Assembly (NCBI GenBank): GCA_024707385.1
Contig: JANPZW010000009.1
Span: forward strand, 124,001 to 188,000
DNA length: 64,000 nucleotides
Reading direction: 5' to 3'
Source: Cellvibrionaceae bacterium
GTDB lineage: Bacteria > Pseudomonadota > Gammaproteobacteria > Pseudomonadales > Cellvibrionaceae
Numbering within the stretch: position 1 is the stretch's first letter; every line of letters starts with the position of its first letter. Positions 57,486 through 64,000 of this stretch are shown one piece after another. A program made the position numbers and the translations under genes. The notes under the pieces were generated by a model. That model was not told where the DNA came from, ran no database searches, and worked only from the letters and a program-made list of their open reading frames with translations.

Positions 57486-58231
57486 AGGACGCCGCCTCGA
57501 CTACACGACGGGAGCAGAACCAGCGCCAGGGCCTGATCGTCGGCACCATTACCTTGCCGTTCCGCCTGCTTGGCGTCCTGATCGGCTCACTGCTGTTTTC
57601 GATTGTCGTAGAGTGCGTCGGCATGCACCTGTTCTGGCAGGACCAGGGCTGGCGGCACTCGCAGCAGATGTTGCAGTACGAGCTGGGGCATCTGTCCAGC
57701 CACTTCACGCGCAGCGTGGTCGTGCAGGAGCCGGGGCGCACGGCGCACGATCTGGTAGATACCGGCTATGAATGGGTGTTCGTGCGCTCGGGATTATTGG
57801 AGCGCGTGAGCCAGACCGCCGAGCGTGTCCGCGTGCCGAGCCGAGAGCAGACGCGTGACTTCCGTTACTACATCAGCCAGGTTTATGTCTGGTCAGAGCG
57901 CTACCTAGTCGCGGCGGCCTTCACCACGCTGACCTTCCTGATTCGCCTGCTGGTCCTGGTGCTCACGTTACCGTTGATCTTCACCGCGGCGTTCGTTGGC
58001 CTGATCGACGGGCTTGTGCGGCGCGACGTGCGCCGGTTCGGCGCGGGAAGGGAGTCTGGCTTCATTTACCACCGTGCGAAAGCCAGCTTGATGCCGCTGG
58101 CTGCGTGGCCATGGATCATCTACCTGGCGCTGCCGGTCTCCGTGCATCCACTGCTGATCCTGCTGCCGAGCGCTGCCTTGCTAGGACTGGCTGTGAGTTT
58201 GACAGCGGGGAGTTTTAAGAAGTACCTATAA
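57482..58231 (+). CDS. ICE membrane protein TIGR03747 / PFL_4697 family
   Basis: 249 residues with about four hydrophobic segments (LPFRLLGVLIGSLLFSIVVECV, FLIRLLVLVLTLPLIFTAAFVGLIDGLV, and two near the end) separated by a polar loop. FVGLIDGLVRRDVRRFGAGRESGFIYHRAK is the strongly conserved family block. Follows traD in all PFGI-1-type elements. Here the tra block is then interrupted by the minus-strand defence operon. Confidence 0.87.
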   Translation: MKDAASTTRREQNQRQGLIVGTITLPFRLLGVLIGSLLFSIVVECVGMHLFWQDQGWRHSQQMLQYELGHLSSHFTRSVVVQEPGRTAHDLVDTGYEWVFVRSGLLERVSQTAERVRVPSREQTRDFRYYISQVYVWSERYLVAAAFTTLTFLIRLLVLVLTLPLIFTAAFVGLIDGLVRRDVRRFGAGRESGFIYHRAKASLMPLAAWPWIIYLALPVSVHPLLILLPSAALLGLAVSLTAGSFKKYL

Positions 58232-58291
58232 GGCAAGCAATTTAGCTCAGTGCTATCCAGAGAGAAGTACGTATCTGAACCATCGACATAC

Positions 58292-60046
58292 TCATGAAAT
58301 CTCTGTTCTAAGCAGCCACTCGATCTGTCGGCGTGTGGTGGATATGATCTGCCCAAAGATTCGCGCCTCAACATCCGGCTCGCGATTCTCAATAGGGAAG
58401 TCGGCAGCCCTGCCTCCACCGACCAACAAGACTTGAACAGCAGAGCCAACGTACTTAGCTAGTTCATGCCTATAGCCAATTGCCTGTACGTAATCACCGT
58501 GATTCAGCGCGTGGCCTGGCCGCTTGAATTCGATCAATAAGTACTTGCCGCTCAGATTCTCGTTGAGAAGCAGGTCGGGACGTTTGTCAGCCTTGTCTCC
58601 CGTATATTCTTTTCCAAGAATATCTTCCACTTGGCGACGCAATGTGCTGTTTGAGCTGAATAGGGAATACTCTGGACCAAATACCCACAAGTTTCTTTCC
58701 AGGGCTTTGTGCAAAATGGCTTCGGTAGTTGCGGCATCACGAACCAGCTCCTCCAAGTGATCAAGAAAAACTTGGCGTGCCTCAGCTTGCTGAACCAGGA
58801 ATGCCATTTCTGCCAAGCCAAATTTATCCAACTGCTCGGCAATCCCTGCGACGTCGCCCGAAGTTGCGTCCGCAATGTGCTCTAAAAGAATGCGGTAATC
58901 GGATCGCTCCATCGCTTCCAGCAACACATTCACAATCGGTTCAACCTTACTTTCCGGTTCGCCGTAATACTTGTCGAGGATTTTCTTGATCGCGCGATCT
59001 GCGAAGACCCGTTTGTGTTCCGGCAGCGCTGAGAGTCGAGTAAGAATAGCTTTTTGCAGTCGAGCCTGCGCAAGTTGGATTTCTTGCCGGTACTGCTGCT
59101 CATACGCCTCCCGGAGAATGGGCTGGACGTAGGCCTCAACCTCTTTTAAAAGCTCACTGTTCTCAACAGGAGCATCCCAACCCGCAGTGATGTGATCGCG
59201 TAGTCCATCCGCCTCAACCTCGCCGTATAACTTCCGGAGCAACTTGGGCGGGAAGTCATCCCGCTGATCCAAGCCAAAGAATCCTGGTCGTCCCACGGAC
59301 TTACCATCTACGCGTAAGGTAATTCCAGGCTGGCGCAATCCAGACTTGCCATCACTGATTGAGAACCGCAGTTTCACCGCGCCCACGTTCGGCAATGTCT
59401 GACCCTGCTCTATGTAACGTCCTGACACGTCATCGACATCCAAACGCTTGCCGTCGACCGTGATCACGAAGTCGTCCTGTCGGCCGTAATCCTGCAGTAG
59501 GATCTGGCGAAGGCGATTGGCATCCGGGTAGGCCAATCTCTGGTGCAAGTCGTTGAGCGTAATGGTGGTCCCGTGCAGTTCGGGCGCGCACGGCTCGCTG
59601 TCCAAGCTGATATCCAGCTGCTCGATATCTTCGACACGCGCAAGGTCATCAAGGCGCAGCGAAATCCGGCATAAACGACCGCGCGCACGCGTTTCGAGGA
59701 CCATGGTTGCCGCCGCCATGAGGCCGGAAAACTTACCGATGCCTTTTCTGCCCTTGACCGGTCGGTTCTTCCCTGATGTACGTTCTCCGCGCCGTGAGCG
59801 GCGATCCGATGCTATAGCTAGATAATGCCTTCGCAGCTCTTCTTCGGTCATGCCGCTTCCATCATCCTCGATGACGATAGAGCCACCGCTTAACGGCTTC
59901 GGAAGGGTGATAGATACGTGCTCGGCATCGGCATCCCATGCGTTATCGACGAGCTCCTTCAGCGCTCGTTCCGATGACGAGTATTCCTGACTCAGCAATG
60001 TGGCGAGTCGAGAATCAACCTGAAAGCGCAGCTGGGCACGGCTCAT
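58292..60046 (-). CDS. GHKL ATPase fused to PD-(D/E)XK nuclease
   Basis: 584 residues. Residues 1-230 form a GHKL (MORC/Hsp90-like) ATPase: N-box ELVDNAWDADA with E31 and N35, G1 DDGSGMTEEEL (61-71), G2 KGRKGIGKFSG (98-108). The middle is helical. The C-terminal part has RPDLLL...LLIEFKRP, with D491, E506 and K508 as the nuclease triad, then DYVQAIGYRHEL, resembling Shedu-like nucleases. Third gene of a minus-strand operon, 16 nt after the type III Res stop. A defence effector driven by ATP is a fair inference; a known family name is not claimed. Confidence 0.75.
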   Translation of the reverse strand: MSRAQLRFQVDSRLATLLSQEYSSSERALKELVDNAWDADAEHVSITLPKPLSGGSIVIEDDGSGMTEEELRRHYLAIASDRRSRRGERTSGKNRPVKGRKGIGKFSGLMAAATMVLETRARGRLCRISLRLDDLARVEDIEQLDISLDSEPCAPELHGTTITLNDLHQRLAYPDANRLRQILLQDYGRQDDFVITVDGKRLDVDDVSGRYIEQGQTLPNVGAVKLRFSISDGKSGLRQPGITLRVDGKSVGRPGFFGLDQRDDFPPKLLRKLYGEVEADGLRDHITAGWDAPVENSELLKEVEAYVQPILREAYEQQYRQEIQLAQARLQKAILTRLSALPEHKRVFADRAIKKILDKYYGEPESKVEPIVNVLLEAMERSDYRILLEHIADATSGDVAGIAEQLDKFGLAEMAFLVQQAEARQVFLDHLEELVRDAATTEAILHKALERNLWVFGPEYSLFSSNSTLRRQVEDILGKEYTGDKADKRPDLLLNENLSGKYLLIEFKRPGHALNHGDYVQAIGYRHELAKYVGSAVQVLLVGGGRAADFPIENREPDVEARIFGQIISTTRRQIEWLLRTEIS

Positions 60047-60062
60047 ATCACACTCCTTCGAA

Positions 60063-62798
60063 TCAGTCCTTTATCTCGAACCGCAAAAAGTCTGTGAGCC
60101 GCTTCGACTCTGCGATTTCATCGTGCGGCACCAAAATGTACTTCCACGGTTTGCCTCCGACATTCTTGGCGTGATCTGAAGCGTGTTTGCACCAGCGCAC
60201 TGCCGCAGCCGCCTTGGCAAGAACCTCATCTGTTTTCAGATCGTCTCGCTTCTTGCTCTCGGCCAGAAGGATGCACTCATCCATCTCCACCACGAAATCC
60301 GGCACGTACTCGGGCTGCTCGGTGCCAAGCTTGTAGTAAATCTGGAACTGCCCCTTCGCAGGCTTGAACCACTTCAAGGCGTCGCGCTCCAGGATGACGG
60401 CGAAGCGGCGCTCGGTGTCCGAATCGAACTTCTGCAACGGGTACAGGCACTTCGTGAAGCCGCCGAATAGCATCGACTTGATGCGGCCCACGTCCTCCAC
60501 CGTCTCGCGGAAATGGTGCGGAGCCTGCCCTGCCGTGGCGGTGTAGTTGCACGGCTTGAGTTCCGTAAAGCCGCGACTGACCTGCACCTCGTACTCCGTT
60601 GCTTCCTCCCAGAAGTGGGCCATCATCTGCGCATGGATTGCGCGCGCGATCAGGCGCCGGTCACGATCGAGGACGTTGACGGCCTCTTCTTCGGACAGAT
60701 AACTGCGCAGGTGCTGCACCATCTGGCCCGCGAGGTCGTAGAGCAGATCGGCGTGGGTGAAATAGTCGATGTCGTCGAAGTCGACTAGCGCGTGGACGAT
60801 GTAGTCTTCCAGACGCTGCTCTCTGAGCCCGACCTCGGTAGCCAGCGTGAACTGCTCGTTGGTGCGCAGCATCTGCCCAACGATCTCGCGTTCACCCGGC
60901 TGAAGATGAAGCTGGCTCACATCGAGCTTGAATGGATGGAACCCTGTCGTGACCTCGCCAGTGGGCACCACGGCAATACGCGGGATATCGATCGTCTGCT
61001 GGACCACGATTTCCGTGGTCTTGGCCACCACGGCGGACAAGTCAAGTGCGGGGGCTGAATCATCCACACCCGCCAACAACTCGCCTTGCAGAGGTTTCAA
61101 CCGCTCCGTCACCTCCGCAAGAATCTCTTTCTGCACTTCGGGTTTCAGCAACGCACCGCTGGTAGGCACCAGATCGCGTTTGACCTCGTACTTGCCAATG
61201 ACGTCCATAACCACGCGCGCGGCCTGCTTCTCCGCCTCCGTGGTGAACACCGGTTCAGGGGCTGGCACTTTCGGTCCGCTGTCGGTGCCAGAAGGCCCTG
61301 TGACCAAGATCGGCGTGTCCGTCAAGCCGAGGCGCGACGCTGCCCCGGATTCGACCTGCACGCTGACCTTTCTGTCGTCAGCATTCGGTGCTTCAAGGAT
61401 GACCTGCTTCAGACGAATTGGCGAATCGCCACGATTGGCTTCGTCGATGATCTCTTGGAACTTGTCGTGCGCGACGATGTTCAAGCGATCCACCGCCGCG
61501 ACACCCGTGCGTTTGCCGTAGGGCAGTCGCAGGCCACGTCCGATGGACTGTTCGATCAGCGTGCGGGCATTGGCGGCGCGCAGCGGCACGATGGTGTAGA
61601 GATTGGTCACGTCCCAGCCTTCCTTGAGCATGTTGACGTGGATGACGATCTCGGTCGGCTCATCCGGGCTTTCCACCGCCAGCAGTCGTCGGATCATCTC
61701 TTCCTCTTCCGCGCCACTCTTGCTGGAGTCAACCTGGATGACCTTGTCGGCGTAGCGTCCTTCGTAGAACCGCTCCGACTCAATCAATTCCTTGAGCTGT
61801 GCCGCATGCGTGGTATCTCGGGCGATAACCAGCATGAAAGGCTTGACCGGCTTGACGCCGTTCTCGCGGGCGTAGGTCAGCAGTTCGACCTTGGTCGTCT
61901 CGTGCAGGCGCACGCCGTCTTCCAGCTTGGTCTTCTCGATTTCTTCGGGCGTGTGCGCCTTGGCGTCGAAGTTGCGTTGAGTGACCACGGCAGGCTCTTT
62001 GACGAAGCCATCCTCCATTGCCCGCGCCAGTGGGTAATCCATGACCACGTTCTTGAACGGCACTGGTCCCTTGCTGGATTCCACGAAGGGCGTCGCCGTC
62101 ACTTCCAGGCCGAACAGCGGTTTCAGTTCATTGATGGCACGAACGCCTGCACTGGCGCGATAGCGGTGTGATTCGTCCATCAGCAGCACAAGGTCGGGCA
62201 GATTTGCCAGATGGTTGAAGTAGCTGTCGCCCAGCACTTCGCGCATGCGCTTGATGCGAGGCTCCTTGCCACCGCGCACCTCGGAATTAATCTTGGAAAT
62301 ATTGAAGATGTTGATACGTACATCTTGGGCGAAGCCCTGTGGTTGATCATCCACTGCCGCGCCGGTTTGGTCGTAGTTGTCACCGGTGATGATCAGCGGC
62401 GGTTGCTGCGCGAATTCGGCAATTCCCTTGAACACGTACTTGGGCGTATTGCGCGTGAAGTCCGTGATCAGCTTGTTGTAGATGGTCAGATTGGGCGCAA
62501 GCACGAAGAAGTTGTTGATGCCGTGCGCCATATGCAAATAGGCTATGAAGGCTCCCATCAGCCGAGTCTTGCCTACGCCCGTTGCCAGCGCAAAGCACAG
62601 CGAGGGGAACTCGCGCTCGAAATCCTCCAGCGTAGGGAACTCGGCCCTTAATGTGGAAAGGATGGATGTGAGATCTCGCTCATGACTCAGCAGATCGGGG
62701 GCGGCCTCGATCATGCGTGCCAGCCGGGAAAGGGATTCTGCCTGCGGCGGACGAAGAGACAAACGACCAGTGACGGCGTGCAGGACGCGGTTGCTCAT
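60063..62798 (-). CDS. res: Type III restriction endonuclease Res subunit
   Basis: 911 residues. SF2 helicase with Walker A ATGVGKTRL (72-80), motif Ia FFVLAPNLTIYNKL, DESH in LVLLMDESHRYRA (208-211), then LEVTATPF, and motif VI EQSIGRGLRLPYGKRTG. The C-terminal PD-(D/E)XK nuclease has PDFVVEMDE...LAESKK with D834, E847 and K849. With Mod it cleaves DNA at unmodified asymmetric sites after ATP-driven communication. The start overlaps the Mod stop (TAATG). Frame intact. Confidence 0.92.
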   Translation of the reverse strand: MSNRVLHAVTGRLSLRPPQAESLSRLARMIEAAPDLLSHERDLTSILSTLRAEFPTLEDFEREFPSLCFALATGVGKTRLMGAFIAYLHMAHGINNFFVLAPNLTIYNKLITDFTRNTPKYVFKGIAEFAQQPPLIITGDNYDQTGAAVDDQPQGFAQDVRINIFNISKINSEVRGGKEPRIKRMREVLGDSYFNHLANLPDLVLLMDESHRYRASAGVRAINELKPLFGLEVTATPFVESSKGPVPFKNVVMDYPLARAMEDGFVKEPAVVTQRNFDAKAHTPEEIEKTKLEDGVRLHETTKVELLTYARENGVKPVKPFMLVIARDTTHAAQLKELIESERFYEGRYADKVIQVDSSKSGAEEEEMIRRLLAVESPDEPTEIVIHVNMLKEGWDVTNLYTIVPLRAANARTLIEQSIGRGLRLPYGKRTGVAAVDRLNIVAHDKFQEIIDEANRGDSPIRLKQVILEAPNADDRKVSVQVESGAASRLGLTDTPILVTGPSGTDSGPKVPAPEPVFTTEAEKQAARVVMDVIGKYEVKRDLVPTSGALLKPEVQKEILAEVTERLKPLQGELLAGVDDSAPALDLSAVVAKTTEIVVQQTIDIPRIAVVPTGEVTTGFHPFKLDVSQLHLQPGEREIVGQMLRTNEQFTLATEVGLREQRLEDYIVHALVDFDDIDYFTHADLLYDLAGQMVQHLRSYLSEEEAVNVLDRDRRLIARAIHAQMMAHFWEEATEYEVQVSRGFTELKPCNYTATAGQAPHHFRETVEDVGRIKSMLFGGFTKCLYPLQKFDSDTERRFAVILERDALKWFKPAKGQFQIYYKLGTEQPEYVPDFVVEMDECILLAESKKRDDLKTDEVLAKAAAAVRWCKHASDHAKNVGGKPWKYILVPHDEIAESKRLTDFLRFEIKD

Positions 62799-64000
62799 TA
62801 TTCGTCCTCCCCAAACAAGCCGCCCTGATTCGAATTCGTGGCAGTCACTTTTCTGTTCCTGGATTTCTTGTTGAGGGCCTCGGCGGATGCAGCAGGATCC
62901 ACTGGATCAGGTTTGGCCAACGGCAGGTTCGCCACGTTGAGGCTGTAATCGTCATGGCCCCATTCGCAGCGGGCCAACACCATCTTTGGAATTTTCTTCA
63001 GCGTTAGATTCGGCCATCGTTCCGCCGCCTTGGCGGCCGTCACACCCCGAAACGCGGAGCAGCATACCAGCAGGCTCTGGTCGGAACCCACTTCGTCGGA
63101 AAGTGCCTGTAACTGGTCGGCGGACAGGTTCTGCGTGGTGACGTAGATGAAATCCCGCTCACTGGAGTGGCCGTGCTGCCACCAATGCGTTTCCGAAGGT
63201 GCATAGGTGAAACCTTCCAGCTTGCACAGGGCTTCGGCCAGTTGCGCTGCGTTGTATTCGGGATTGATGATGGGGTTGCCCCAGTGATCGTTGACGATCA
63301 GGCTGGGCGCCAGACGGTAATAGCGGAAGCCGCCGCCGCCTTTCCAGCCCGTGCTTTCGGTTACGCCGCCTTTGTCTTCACCGTCAATGACCTTCTTCAG
63401 GCGCGGGATGATATGGGTGTGGCAGTGTTCGCCGAGTTCGACCATGATCCAGCGGCGGCCCATTTTGTGTGCGACTGCGCCAGTGGTGCCAGAACCAGCG
63501 AAGGAATCAAGCACCAAGTCGCCAGGGTTCGTAGCGAGTTCCAAAATTCTTTTAAGCAATTTTTCGGGCTTGGGAGTCATGAAAACATCGTCGTCATTGA
63601 TCCCCTCGAAGAGCTTGCGAATTTCAACCTTCGCTTCTGCATTGGTTCCCACGTCTTCGTGAAACCATAGTGTTGCCGGAACTACACCTTGCTTTGCTTC
63701 GCTAAGGAACTTCTTGATTCGAGGCGTTGCAGTGCCATCTCGACCCCACCAGATGCGGCCATCCTTTTCAAGTTCGTCAAACGTAGCCTTCGAGACTCGC
63801 CAATAGGTGCCTGATGGCGGAGTGAAGGATTTTCCGGATGGAGAGATGATTTCGTATGTTCCCTGGCTGTAAAAGTTGCGCGCTTGAATAGCGTTGGTAG
63901 TCCAAGGGCCACGCGGATCGTTATCCTGATTTGAGTACGAGCCATCAAGCGCGGCGCTTCTCGGCAAAAGATTTCGTTGCCACCCTGTAATATCTTTGGC
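62798..64000 (-). CDS. mod: Type III DNA methyltransferase Mod subunit (5' end outside window)
   Basis: C-terminal ~400 residues of an N6-adenine beta-class methyltransferase. The frame is open to the right edge with NLLPRSAALDGSYSNQDNDPRGPWTTNAI, the conserved Mod segment, then RKLFEGINDDDVFMTPKPEKLLKRILELAT and the SAM motif LVLDSFAGSGTTGAVAHKMGRR. In beta-class enzymes the DPPY motif comes earlier and would lie beyond the window. The specificity region is also outside. Protects host DNA from Res and provides recognition for it. Confidence 0.92.
   Translation of the reverse strand, partial: AKDITGWQRNLLPRSAALDGSYSNQDNDPRGPWTTNAIQARNFYSQGTYEIISPSGKSFTPPSGTYWRVSKATFDELEKDGRIWWGRDGTATPRIKKFLSEAKQGVVPATLWFHEDVGTNAEAKVEIRKLFEGINDDDVFMTPKPEKLLKRILELATNPGDLVLDSFAGSGTTGAVAHKMGRRWIMVELGEHCHTHIIPRLKKVIDGEDKGGVTESTGWKGGGGFRYYRLAPSLIVNDHWGNPIINPEYNAAQLAEALCKLEGFTYAPSETHWWQHGHSSERDFIYVTTQNLSADQLQALSDEVGSDQSLLVCCSAFRGVTAAKAAERWPNLTLKKIPKMVLARCEWGHDDYSLNVANLPLAKPDPVDPAASAEALNKKSRNRKVTATNSNQGGLFGEDE

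Noticed and set aside
61086..62171. Plus-strand open frame of 361 codons inside the res gene
   Set aside because: Res is intact with helicase and nuclease motifs on the other strand; the plus-strand product is unlike any protein.

Overview
The window joins two kinds of DNA. Bases 1 to about 26,436 are chromosome of a gammaproteobacterium. The evidence is a PhoQ-type sensor kinase, the type IV pilus block pilA/pilB-pilC-pilD-yacG, queF, and tRNA genes whose sequences resemble gammaproteobacterial ones; the genus cannot be fixed from sequence reading alone. From the 18-bp attachment site at 26,437-26,454 to the right edge the DNA is visibly richer in G+C. It carries the gene set of an integrative and conjugative element (ICE) of the PFGI-1/PAGI-2/ICEclc family. 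The ICE runs off the right edge, so its integrase and second attachment site are not seen.

Chromosomal part: a histidine kinase and a VanZ-like protein; tRNA-Met; a surface glycan cluster at 2.5-14.1 kb (UDP-HexNAc dehydrogenase, acyltransferase, methyltransferases, glycosyltransferases, flippase) in two converging arms; a GT-C-like membrane protein and the major pilin PilA with a sigma-54-type promoter; pilBCD and yacG; tRNA-Ser; a membrane-bound class III nucleotidyl cyclase; and an ABC exporter-queF operon. It ends at the 3' end and terminator of a tRNA-Gly gene, the ICE target.

ICE part: a regulatory and maintenance operon (alpA, parA, shi, parB, DUF2857, replication protein, DUF1845-type protein, inrR/DUF3158, ssb) followed by topB. 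A first cargo spot holds a DUF4238 gene cut by an IS3-family element. Then comes a string of separately led small genes (41-49 kb) including DUF3577 and DUF3275, followed by a DUF6094-type methyltransferase and an SNF2-like helicase. A second cargo spot has a HEPN-like gene on the opposite strand. The conjugation genes follow (PilL, TIGR03759, transglycosylase, TIGR03765, TraD, TIGR03747). A third cargo spot carries a three-gene defence operon on the minus strand: type III Mod, type III Res, and a GHKL ATPase fused to a PD-(D/E)XK nuclease.

Three signals stand out. Three diverged copies of a leader element with covarying hairpins lie upstream of separate ICE genes, one of them the DUF3577 gene. 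A perfect DnaA box next to CTTCGGAA-type iterons lies inside the replication-protein gene. A 17-bp palindrome, CTATCCCCWGGGGATAG, occurs three times in the ICE core. About fifteen genes on both chromosome and ICE need a one-base shift to read through, several at short homopolymer runs. This looks like uncorrected sequencing indels more than gene decay, so those genes are annotated as whole loci with the break noted.
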